Positions 1 to 6,695 of a stretch of 9,366 nucleotides of DNA are shown here, piece by piece (position 1 is the first letter of the stretch; every line of letters starts with the position of its first letter). Location of the stretch: NCBI GenBank assembly GCA_017556885.1, contig JAFYLV010000143.1:1-9366 (forward strand), read 5' to 3'. Below the pieces are notes generated by a model. It saw nothing but the letters and a program-made list of their open reading frames with translations, did not search any database and had not been told where the DNA came from. This DNA comes from Clostridia bacterium (GTDB taxonomy: Bacteria > Bacillota > Clostridia > Oscillospirales > QAMX01). A program made the translations under genes and the position numbers.

Positions 1-884
1 ATTTCAACAAGAAGCTGGTTTAAGGTCTGCTCACGCTCATCGTGTCCGCCACCGAGACCGGCGCCGCGCTGACGGCCGACAGCATCGATCTCATCGATAA
101 AGATGATGGCAGGGCAGGAGCGCTTGGCCTGATCAAAGAGATCGCGGACGCGGCTGGCACCGACACCGACGAACATCTCAACAAAGTCGGAACCGGAAAT
201 GGAAAGGAAGGGAACTCCTGCCTCACCGGCGACGGCCTTGGCAAGGTAGGTCTTACCGGTACCCGGAGGGCCTACCATAAGCACACCCTTGGGGATACGG
301 GCGCCGATATCGGCAAACTTTTTGGGATTTTTGAGGAACTCAACGATCTCCCAAAGCTCTTCCTTCTCCTCTTCTGCACCGGCAACGTCGGCAAAGGTGA
401 TCTTCTTTTTGTCGGGGGCGATGGTGCGGGTCTTGGCCTTGGAGAAGTTCATGGCCTTTCCGCCGCCGTTTGCCTGGTTCATCAGGAAGAACCACATGAA
501 GCCGAAGGCGATCATAAGAATGAGATAAGGAATAAAGCTGACCCACCAGGGAGTACCGGCAGGAGCGATGAGATCGTAGCCCTTAAAGGCATCGATGCCC
601 TTTTCTTCGTACTCGGCGAGGATCTCACGGAAATCCTCATAGAATACGGAGGTATAGGCCACCTCGTACTCGACGGTTTTGCCGTCGGTCAGCTTAAGTT
701 CAAGATCGGTGCCGTCAAGTACAAAACTCTCCACCTTGCCTTCGGCAAAATAGGCGAGGATGTCGGAATAGATGAGCTTTTCCTCTGCCGGCTGCTGCCG
801 CACATAGGTCAGCGCCAGCGCTCCGATAAAGAAGGCAAAGATCAGAACATAGAAAAATACGCCGCGGAAACTGTTTTTCTTCAA
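1..884 (-). CDS. ftsH: ATP-dependent zinc metalloprotease FtsH, N-terminal part (cut by the window edge)
   Basis: FtsH is a hexameric, membrane-anchored AAA+ protease that extracts and degrades misfolded membrane proteins and some cytosolic regulators. About 294 codons are visible. Seen: a first transmembrane segment (about residues 9-27), an extracytoplasmic domain (about 28-112), a second transmembrane segment (about 113-135), then the AAA+ domain. The AAA+ part has Walker A GPPGTGKT at 205-212, the pore-loop region with FVGVGASRVRDLF, and Walker B FIDEID with D264 and E265. The reading ends just after the GGGHDEREQTLNQLL stretch, so the second region of homology, the arginine fingers and the HEXXH zinc site lie outside. 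The start is TTG: an in-frame TGA lies three codons upstream, the next in-frame ATG is far inside the protein, and a good ribosome binding site precedes it. It is last in the visible operon, 53 nt after hpt, the usual tilS-hpt-ftsH order. Intactness beyond the edge cannot be judged. Confidence 0.97.
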   Translation of the reverse strand, partial: MKKNSFRGVFFYVLIFAFFIGALALTYVRQQPAEEKLIYSDILAYFAEGKVESFVLDGTDLELKLTDGKTVEYEVAYTSVFYEDFREILAEYEEKGIDAFKGYDLIAPAGTPWWVSFIPYLILMIAFGFMWFFLMNQANGGGKAMNFSKAKTRTIAPDKKKITFADVAGAEEEKEELWEIVEFLKNPKKFADIGARIPKGVLMVGPPGTGKTYLAKAVAGEAGVPFLSISGSDFVEMFVGVGASRVRDLFDQAKRSCPAIIFIDEIDAVGRQRGAGLGGGHDEREQTLNQLLVE

Positions 885-890
885 ACAGTC

Positions 891-897
891 TCACCTC
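891..897 (-). promoter_or_regulatory. Ribosome binding site for ftsH
   Basis: The minus strand reads GAGGTGA, ending 6 nt before the TTG codon at 884-882. This is a good match to the anti-Shine-Dalgarno sequence at normal spacing. It fixes TTG as the ftsH start although no ATG is nearby. The site also contains the in-frame TGA that excludes a longer N-terminus. Confidence 0.75.
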
Positions 898-937
898 ACT
901 TTCAAAAAGGTATATGCAGGATATGTGAAGCCGGAAA

Positions 938-1474
938 TTACTTCTCGTAGACCTCGGGTTTGAGGACGCCGACAAAGGGAAGATTCCGGTATTTTTCGTT
1001 AAAATCAAGACCGTAGCCCACAACGAACTCATCGGGGATCTCAAAACCGACGTATTTGCCCGTAAGCTCCGTCTTGCGGCGGGAGGGCTTATCCATCATG
1101 GAGCAGATCTCCAGAGATGCAGTGCCGCGGGAGGAAAGAACCTTGCAGATATAGCTGAGCGTCAAACCGGTGTCGAGAATATCCTCCACAAGAACGACGT
1201 GACGGCCGGTGAGATCGGGAAGTCCGTCGGTCTGTGCGTTAACGTTGCCGGTGGTCATCGTACCGCGATAGGAAGATGCGGAGATGAAGGCCATTTCACA
1301 GGGGATAGTTACATTCTTGCACAGTTCAGCCATAAAGATGTATGCGCCTTTAAGAACGCCGATGAAAAGGGGATTTTTATCGGCATAGTCACGGGATATA
1401 TCGGCAGCGAGCTCTCGGGTGCGGGCCTTGATAACTTCCTCGGTATGGGTGATTTTCATAAGATCCTGCAGCAT
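938..1474 (-). CDS. hpt: Hypoxanthine(-guanine) phosphoribosyltransferase
   Basis: This purine salvage enzyme transfers the phosphoribosyl group of PRPP to hypoxanthine (and usually guanine), giving IMP/GMP in the cytosol. With the chosen start it has 178 residues, normal for the family. Seen: GVLKGA (39-44), the flexible-loop SSYRG (67-71), the PRPP-binding signature VVLVEDILDTGLTL (93-106) with the acidic pair E97/D98, the base-contacting lysine in MDKP (K129), and the C-terminal DEFVVGYGLDFNEKYRNLP block (148-166). Start choice: a TTG at 1507 overlaps the tilS stop and would add 11 residues, and an ATG at 1459 would remove 5. The ATG at 1474 is preferred because the N-terminus then aligns with the Bacillus protein (recalled, not computed) and an AAAGGGA lies upstream. 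It is 29 nt after tilS and 53 nt before ftsH. In B. subtilis the neighbours TilS and HprT are reported to act together on ftsH expression; whether that holds here is unknown. Confidence 0.95.
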   Translation of the reverse strand: MLQDLMKITHTEEVIKARTRELAADISRDYADKNPLFIGVLKGAYIFMAELCKNVTIPCEMAFISASSYRGTMTTGNVNAQTDGLPDLTGRHVVLVEDILDTGLTLSYICKVLSSRGTASLEICSMMDKPSRRKTELTGKYVGFEIPDEFVVGYGLDFNEKYRNLPFVGVLKPEVYEK

Positions 1475-1485
1475 AAGGTATATGT

Positions 1486-1492
1486 TCCCTTT
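1486..1492 (-). promoter_or_regulatory. Ribosome binding site for hpt
   Basis: AAAGGGA on the minus strand lies 11 nt before the ATG at 1474. The spacing is on the long side, which leaves some doubt between this start and the ATG at 1459. That later ATG has only AGGA about 4 nt ahead of it, which is too close to be ideal. Confidence 0.5.
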
Positions 1493-1503
1493 CAGAATAA
1501 ATT

Positions 1504-2832
1504 TCAAAGGTTATCCGCCGATCCGTCCGCGATGGGGCGGATCTCGATGCGAAAACAGGGGGTACCCGGTGCGGGCTGCCATGCGGCATCCGCGCCGTAA
1601 CCGTGAACGGCGGCGACTGAACTGCTGTCGGCAAGGACGGGGATGCGGTCACGCTGTGTGGCGGGGATCCTGTCGTCAATGAAGATCTTTTTCAGCGATC
1701 GGCGGCAGGCGCGGGGATTTCTTTGAAAAGTGTCTCCTGTGATGCGGGAACGCACCGTAAGATGCCCGTCTATTCTATCACAGGAAACATAAAAAGAAGT
1801 CAACGAATTGTGAATATTTTCCGGCGCTGTGTCCGAAAACAGACCGATACGGATCCCGGCTTCGGGGACGTCTGTAAAGTCTTCCAATGTAAGCTGTTGC
1901 GGAGGAAGCGAAGAGGCGGTACCCAATGTATCAAAGATCAGCCGGTCGTATTCACGCCGCAGGCGGCAGCCGGGAAGATCGATGGAGGCGGAAGGATTTT
2001 CGCTTTTGCAAAGGCGCAGGCAGAGCTCCGTCCCTTCTCTGGAAAGAATGAGACCGGTGCTTTCGGTGTAGGCACGGCGAAGTCTTCGCAGGGCAAGCGG
2101 GCGGGGAAGCCCGGCGATCTCAGCTGCGGAGAGAGCACCGTCCGCGAGCGCATCCATAAACGCGGCATCCTCGGACAGTGTCTCCGTCATGCGGAACACG
2201 GCCTCGGGGAAGGCGGGATTGAGCTTTAAAAGCTCCGGCATCACGCAGCTGCGGATGCGGTTGCGGGAAAGGTCGGTGTCGGTATTGGTGGAATCGCTGA
2301 CGTAGTTCTGACCGCGGTCGGAGAGATATTTTTCGATATCCTTGCGGGAAACGGAGAGCAGCGGTCGAATGAGCCGGCCCCGGACTGCAGGGATGCCGCA
2401 GAGTCCGGAAAGCCCCGTGCCGCGCACCAGATGGAGCAGCACCGTTTCGGCGTTGTCCTCCAGATTATGGGCGGTGGCAATGCGGGAGCAGGAAAGCGCT
2501 TCGGCAGATTCTTCCAACAAACGGTAGCGTTCTTCCCGGGCGGTCTCCTCAAGTCCCTGACCTCGCTCTGCGGCAAGGGCGGGAATGTCTACCCTGCAGA
2601 GCTGAAAGGGAACACCAAGCCGCAGACATAGTTCCCGGCAGAATTCCGCATCCCGATCGGCTTCGGCACCGCGGATGCCGTGGTGCACGTGTACGGCGTA
2701 AACCGGGCGGCGAAGCTCACAAAGGGACAGAAGCAGGGCCGTTGAGTCCGCTCCGCCGGAAAGCGCGACAAGGATGCGTTCCTCCGGAGAAATATGGGCA
2801 GATGCAAGAAAATCAGTGACGCTGCGGTTCAT
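1504..2832 (-). CDS. tilS: tRNA(Ile)-lysidine synthetase
   Basis: TilS uses ATP and lysine to convert C34 of the CAU-anticodon tRNA-Ile to lysidine, so the tRNA reads AUA and is charged with isoleucine; it is normally essential. Seen in 442 residues: the N-type ATP pyrophosphatase P-loop SGGADS (25-30), the VHVHHGIRG segment (48-56), and the family block ATAHNLEDNAETVLLHLVRG (119-138). Then come the RNRIR segment near 190-194 and a C-terminal tRNA-binding domain including a GDTFQRN stretch and a lysine/arginine-rich patch before IFIDDRIP. Length is slightly under the roughly 460-470 residues of Bacillus TilS but the protein looks complete. The ATG lies inside the end of dnaB (20 nt overlap) and no clear Shine-Dalgarno sequence is visible ahead of it, so translation is probably coupled to dnaB. 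The stop is 29 nt before hpt. Confidence 0.95.
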   Translation of the reverse strand: MNRSVTDFLASAHISPEERILVALSGGADSTALLLSLCELRRPVYAVHVHHGIRGAEADRDAEFCRELCLRLGVPFQLCRVDIPALAAERGQGLEETAREERYRLLEESAEALSCSRIATAHNLEDNAETVLLHLVRGTGLSGLCGIPAVRGRLIRPLLSVSRKDIEKYLSDRGQNYVSDSTNTDTDLSRNRIRSCVMPELLKLNPAFPEAVFRMTETLSEDAAFMDALADGALSAAEIAGLPRPLALRRLRRAYTESTGLILSREGTELCLRLCKSENPSASIDLPGCRLRREYDRLIFDTLGTASSLPPQQLTLEDFTDVPEAGIRIGLFSDTAPENIHNSLTSFYVSCDRIDGHLTVRSRITGDTFQRNPRACRRSLKKIFIDDRIPATQRDRIPVLADSSSVAAVHGYGADAAWQPAPGTPCFRIEIRPIADGSADNL

Positions 2833-4156
2833 CGTAATGGGTCTCGAGGGTGGAGAACTTGGTGAACTGACCGAGCCACTTCATTTTGACGGTGGTGGTC
2901 TCACCGTGACGGTTTTTTGCGATGATGCATTCGCATTCGTTGGTGGGTTCGCCGTCGCGGTTGTGGTAATCCTCACGGTAGAGGAACATGACCACGTCGG
3001 CATCCTGCTCAATGGCACCGGAGTCGCGCAGGTCGGGCAGGATGGGACGCTTGTCGGTACGGCCTTCGGAGGCACGGGAGAGCTGCGAGAGGCAGATGAC
3101 CGGCACGTTGAGCTCCTTGGCCATGATCTTTAAGGAGCGGGAGATCTCGGAGACCTCCTGCACACGGCTGTCGCTGCGGCGGCCGGACTGCATGAGCTGC
3201 AGATAGTCGATGATGACAAGACCCAATTCATCACCGAGGCGGCGGCATTTGGCCTTGATCTCACCGACGGTGATGTTGGCGGAATCGTCGATATAAATGG
3301 GGGAACCGCCGAGGGCGGAGGAGGCGTGGGCAATCTTTTCCCACTCGTCGTCGGAAAGATTGGCCGTCATGAGCTTTTTGGAGTCCACCAGTGCCTCGGA
3401 GGAGAGCATGCGCATGACCAGCTGCTCCCGGGACATTTCAAGATTGAAGATGGCAACGCCCTTGCGGGATTTTTCCGCTACGTTCTGGGCAATGTTCAGC
3501 GCAAAGCTGGTCTTACCGACACCGGGACGGGCGGCAAGGATGAGCAGGTCGGAATTCTTTAGACCGCCAAGGCAGGCATCCAGGCCGGAAAAGCCGGATT
3601 CCACACCGGGATACTTACCCTTGGTGCGGGCAAGCTCCGAAAGGGTGTTATAGGCATTGACGATGACGCTGCGGATCGGCATCAGCCCGTTGGAGGCGGA
3701 GTTGTGCCGCAGGGAGAAGATGCGCTGCTCCGTGTTTTCCAAAATATCGGAGGACTCACCGCTGCCGGAAACGGCATTGTTGTAGGCCTCGGCAGTGATC
3801 TCTGCGAGCATGCGGAGGGTGGCCTTGTCCCGGACGATCTCCGCATACTTCGCCACGTTGGCCGAGGTGGGAGTCACGTCCATCATCTGGAAAAGATAGG
3901 CACGCCCGCCGGCCTCGTCATAGACCCCGGCGGTCTTGAGCTCCTCCAGCACCGTGACGGGATCCACAGGTCTCGACATGGTGACCATGGAGTAGATGAT
4001 CTCGAAAATCTTGCGATTTTCGGGAATATAGAAATCCTGGGCGGAGAGTGCCTCCACCACTTCGGGGATGCAGTCGGGATCGATGAGCATCGCACCGAGA
4101 ACGGACTGCTCCGCATCGGCGCTGTAGGGCAGCTGCCTGCCCAGAAGTTCATCCAT
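2813..4156 (-). CDS. dnaB: Replicative DNA helicase DnaB
   Basis: This hexameric 5'-3' helicase unwinds DNA at the replication fork and recruits primase (called DnaC in B. subtilis). Seen in 447 residues: the N-terminal primase-interacting domain (about 1-150, starting with the typical LPYSADAEQSVLGAMLID), a linker, and a RecA-like ATPase from about 180. The ATPase has Walker A ARPGVGKTS (209-217), catalytic glutamate E240 in FNLEM, and Walker B LVIIDYLQLM (313-322, D317). It also has VICLSQLSR (353-361), the RDSGAIEQDADVVMFLYR block (377-394) and the beta-hairpin arginine-finger motif AKNRHG (K414, R416). Length is normal. No intein is present at Walker A, a common intein site in this family. 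An optimal AGGAGG sits 8 nt before the ATG. It lies 37 nt after rplI and overlaps tilS by 20 nt. The order gdpP-rplI-dnaB is a standard Bacillota arrangement. Confidence 0.98.
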   Translation of the reverse strand: MDELLGRQLPYSADAEQSVLGAMLIDPDCIPEVVEALSAQDFYIPENRKIFEIIYSMVTMSRPVDPVTVLEELKTAGVYDEAGGRAYLFQMMDVTPTSANVAKYAEIVRDKATLRMLAEITAEAYNNAVSGSGESSDILENTEQRIFSLRHNSASNGLMPIRSVIVNAYNTLSELARTKGKYPGVESGFSGLDACLGGLKNSDLLILAARPGVGKTSFALNIAQNVAEKSRKGVAIFNLEMSREQLVMRMLSSEALVDSKKLMTANLSDDEWEKIAHASSALGGSPIYIDDSANITVGEIKAKCRRLGDELGLVIIDYLQLMQSGRRSDSRVQEVSEISRSLKIMAKELNVPVICLSQLSRASEGRTDKRPILPDLRDSGAIEQDADVVMFLYREDYHNRDGEPTNECECIIAKNRHGETTTVKMKWLGQFTKFSTLETHYDEPQRH

Positions 4157-4164
4157 GATAGCTG

Positions 4165-4170
4165 CCTCCT
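4165..4170 (-). promoter_or_regulatory. Strong ribosome binding site for dnaB
   Basis: AGGAGG on the minus strand, 8 nt before the dnaB ATG, is a full-strength Shine-Dalgarno sequence. It supports the ATG at 4156 over internal alternatives and suggests that dnaB is initiated independently of rplI. Confidence 0.8.
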
Positions 4171-4193
4171 GTGCTTTTAAGTGAAATTATGGG

Positions 4194-4640
4194 TTACTCT
4201 GCAACGACCTGGATCTTCACGTCGGCGGAGATCTCGGGATAGAGCTTGACCTTGACGGTGTAGGTGCCGGCGATCTTGATGGGCTCGGAGAGGACAACCT
4301 TCTGCTTTGCAATATCGGTACCTGCAGCGCGGTTGATGGCATCGGCCACGTCACCTGCGGTGACAGCACCGAAGAGCTTACCGCTTGCACCGCCCTTGGC
4401 CTTGAGAGTCACTGCGGTGGCGGCGAGCTTCTTGGCATCCGCTTCGGCGGCGGCCTTTTCCAGGGCAGCCTTGTGGTCGCGGGCAGCCTGCTGGGTCTTC
4501 ATCACGTTGAGGTTTTCGGCATTTGCCTCCACCGCAAGCTTGCGGGGAAGGAGAAAATTGCGGCAGTAGCCGTCGGAGGCTTCGATGAGTTCACCCTTCT
4601 TGCCCTGTCCGCGGACATCCTGAGTAAGAATAACTTTCAT
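4194..4640 (-). CDS. rplI: 50S ribosomal protein L9
   Basis: L9 binds 23S rRNA near the base of the L1 stalk and reaches out from the 50S subunit; it helps maintain reading-frame fidelity. Seen in 148 residues, the usual length: an N-terminal RNA-binding domain beginning MKVILTQDVRGQGKKGE with the signature through GYCRNFLLPRKLA (about 24-36), a long alanine/lysine-rich connecting helix (about 41-75), and a C-terminal domain with GKLFGAVTAGDVADAI (88-103). An AAAGGA lies 10 nt before the ATG. It sits 42 nt after the gdpP stop and 37 nt before dnaB. Nothing is missing or unusual. Confidence 0.99.
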   Translation of the reverse strand: MKVILTQDVRGQGKKGELIEASDGYCRNFLLPRKLAVEANAENLNVMKTQQAARDHKAALEKAAAEADAKKLAATAVTLKAKGGASGKLFGAVTAGDVADAINRAAGTDIAKQKVVLSEPIKIAGTYTVKVKLYPEISADVKIQVVAE

Positions 4641-4682
4641 AAGTCTTGTTTCCTTTCAAAAAGAGTGTTGAAACGGCGATGA

Positions 4683-6695
4683 TCACGCCTGTGTTGTACT
4701 GGATTCAATATAACGGTCGATGCAGCGACGCAGTTCTTCTTCGACCTCTGTGATGGTCTTGCCACGAAGCTGCGCACCGGCAGAGGTGGTCTGTCCGCCG
4801 CCGCCCATCCATTCAAGAATGAGCTGCACATTGACCTGGCCGAGGCTTCGACCGGAGACGCATACCTCACCGTCACAGACGAAGATCGTGAAGGAGGCAA
4901 GAATACCGTAGATATCCAGCAGGTTGTCCGCTGCCTGTGCCGCAACGGCACGGTCGGTGTCGGTGCGGGTGGTGGCGATGATGAATTTCTCACGGTAGGT
5001 CTCGGCATTGCCGGCAAGGCGGGTCTTTTCCAGATAATCCCGGGCACTGCCCTGGAAGGCCTGCTTGGCACCGACGGTATCGGCACCCACACGGCGCAGG
5101 AAGGCGGCAGCCTCAAAGGCGCGGGAGCCGGTCTTGACGGTGAAACCGCGGGTATCGAGAATAATACCGGCGAGCATGGCCGTGGCTTCGATGGGCGTGA
5201 TGTGATCGACGGGGACAACGTACTGCAGCATCTCGCAGATCATTTCGCAGGTGGAGGAGGCCACCGTCTCCTGAATGTTGACGGCGGTATTCTCAATATA
5301 GCCTGCGGAACGGCGGTGATGATCAATGACGGCAATGCGTGCAAAAGAGTCGATAAGTTCCGGTGCTTCGGTGTAATCCCGGCGGCTGGTGTCTACGACC
5401 ACCAGCAGAGACCGGGAGTTTCCGATGACCAGGGCGGACTGGGCATCGATAAAGGCGTTTTCATAGCCGGGCTGGGCCGCAAGAGAATCAACGATGCGGG
5501 GACAACCGCAGCGGTTGCGGTCCAGAACAATGTAAAACTCTTTGCCGCACTCCATGGCGATGCGGGCGACACCGGCTGCGGCACCGATGCTGTCGGGATC
5601 GGCCACGCGGTGACTCATGATGATAACATTGGAGGAATCGTTGATGAGATCCTTCAGAACGGTGGCCATAATGCGGGAACGAACCTGGCTGCGGCGCTCG
5701 GTTTCCACGGCGCGGCCGCCAAAGAATTCGTAATTGGTACCCGTACGGACAACCGCCTGGTTTCCGCCGCGGGAAAGAGCCATTTCGGAGGCCATACGGG
5801 CAGCCTGCATGTTCTCGGCAAGGGTGGCGCCACTGCGGCCGACACCGATGCTGATGGTGATGGGCATGCTGCTTTCGGAGGGGATCTCCATCACGCGGGT
5901 GAGCAGATCAAAATTCCGCTCGGCAAAGGCAGCATAGGCTTTTTCGGGGAAGAGGAGCAGGAAACGGTCGCGCTCGCTCTTGCGCATGATGCCGCCCTCG
6001 GCGGAGACCCATTCGTTGACGGCCTCGTCAAGACGGGCGGTGAGGAGGCTTCGGCTGGAATCGGGGGTGTTTTTGGCCACTTCCTCGTAGTTATCCCAGA
6101 CGATATCGGCAATCACCGTGCGATTGTCCGCATATTCCCGGGAAACGGCGCGCAGATCGGTCAGGTCGGTAAAATACAGGACGGACATCAGACCGCGCAT
6201 GCCGGTGGCTTCCATGGTGAAGAGATTTCCGCTGACGGAATAGGAACGGTCACCGAAGGTAATGTCGTTTGGAAATACTGCGCCGCCCTCGGTCACCCAG
6301 TTCAGCGGCAGGGCGGGACAGATCTCGGTGAAGGGCCGGTCGAAAACGTGGATGTTCTGCACCATGGCGGTGAAACGCTCATTTGCCCAAACGATGCTCT
6401 TGTTTTCCATGAGAATGACCGCCATAGGCAGGGGGAAGGAGAGCATCAAAGAACCGGAGAGGTTTTCCTGATTGATGACGCTTTCCTTGATGTACTTGTC
6501 CAGCGCCTTGCGCCGCTTGTTGACGGCAGCGCGGTGGTAAATGAGAAGAATGGCGGCGCAGACGACCTCAACGATGAAGAAAATCTTGTTTTCCAGAAAA
6601 AAGGAGGGAACAATAAAGAGAATCAGCAGAAAAAAGCAGAGGTTAAAACCGGAATCCCGGAAAATTTGGGATGTTTTTTTATCCATTTTTTCCAT
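4683..6695 (-). CDS. gdpP: GdpP/YybT-type cyclic-di-AMP phosphodiesterase (TM-PAS-degenerate GGDEF-DHH/DHHA1)
   Basis: GdpP hydrolyses c-di-AMP to pApA at the membrane; c-di-AMP controls potassium and osmolyte uptake and wall stress. Seen in 670 residues: two transmembrane segments (about 17-34 and 38-54), a PAS-like region (about 80-180), a degenerate GGDEF domain (about 190-325, no intact GGDEF) ending near SRGGNQAVV (308-316), a linker, then the DHH phosphoesterase domain. Metal ligands look complete: H362, D366 and D368 in SHRVADPDS, D435 in VVVDTS, D458-H459-H460, and D514 in IILDTRGF. The DHHA1 domain ends with a glycine-rich motif reading MGGGGQTTSAGAQL (630-643). Family members I know have histidine where Q635 stands. 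The ATG at 6695 has AAAGGGA 7 nt upstream and lies within the end of rarA (17 nt overlap); an alternative ATG is three codons further in. The gene is followed by rplI and dnaB as in B. subtilis. Function is assigned by architecture; c-di-AMP as substrate is inferred from the family. Confidence 0.94.
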   Translation of the reverse strand: MEKMDKKTSQIFRDSGFNLCFFLLILFIVPSFFLENKIFFIVEVVCAAILLIYHRAAVNKRRKALDKYIKESVINQENLSGSLMLSFPLPMAVILMENKSIVWANERFTAMVQNIHVFDRPFTEICPALPLNWVTEGGAVFPNDITFGDRSYSVSGNLFTMEATGMRGLMSVLYFTDLTDLRAVSREYADNRTVIADIVWDNYEEVAKNTPDSSRSLLTARLDEAVNEWVSAEGGIMRKSERDRFLLLFPEKAYAAFAERNFDLLTRVMEIPSESSMPITISIGVGRSGATLAENMQAARMASEMALSRGGNQAVVRTGTNYEFFGGRAVETERRSQVRSRIMATVLKDLINDSSNVIIMSHRVADPDSIGAAAGVARIAMECGKEFYIVLDRNRCGCPRIVDSLAAQPGYENAFIDAQSALVIGNSRSLLVVVDTSRRDYTEAPELIDSFARIAVIDHHRRSAGYIENTAVNIQETVASSTCEMICEMLQYVVPVDHITPIEATAMLAGIILDTRGFTVKTGSRAFEAAAFLRRVGADTVGAKQAFQGSARDYLEKTRLAGNAETYREKFIIATTRTDTDRAVAAQAADNLLDIYGILASFTIFVCDGEVCVSGRSLGQVNVQLILEWMGGGGQTTSAGAQLRGKTITEVEEELRRCIDRYIESSTTQA

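Noticed and set aside
885..937. Possible promoter or terminator in the hpt-ftsH gap
   Set aside because: The 53-nt gap has only scattered AT-rich hexamers with no acceptable -35/-10 pair at 16-18 nt and no GC-rich hairpin with a U-tract.
42..950. A plus-strand open frame of about 302 codons opposite ftsH
   Set aside because: The minus strand encodes an unmistakable FtsH N-terminus with two membrane segments and Walker motifs. The plus-strand frame is its shadow.
2420..2480. Degenerate TilS motif (AHNLEDNAET instead of AHHLDDQAET) as a sign of lost function
   Set aside because: The key residues of the block are present or conservatively replaced, similar variants are, as far as I recall, usual in clostridial TilS, and the rest of the protein is complete.
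3500..3560. Intein or insertion at the DnaB Walker A site
   Set aside because: The ARPGVGKTS motif is continuous and the protein has normal length, so there is no intein.
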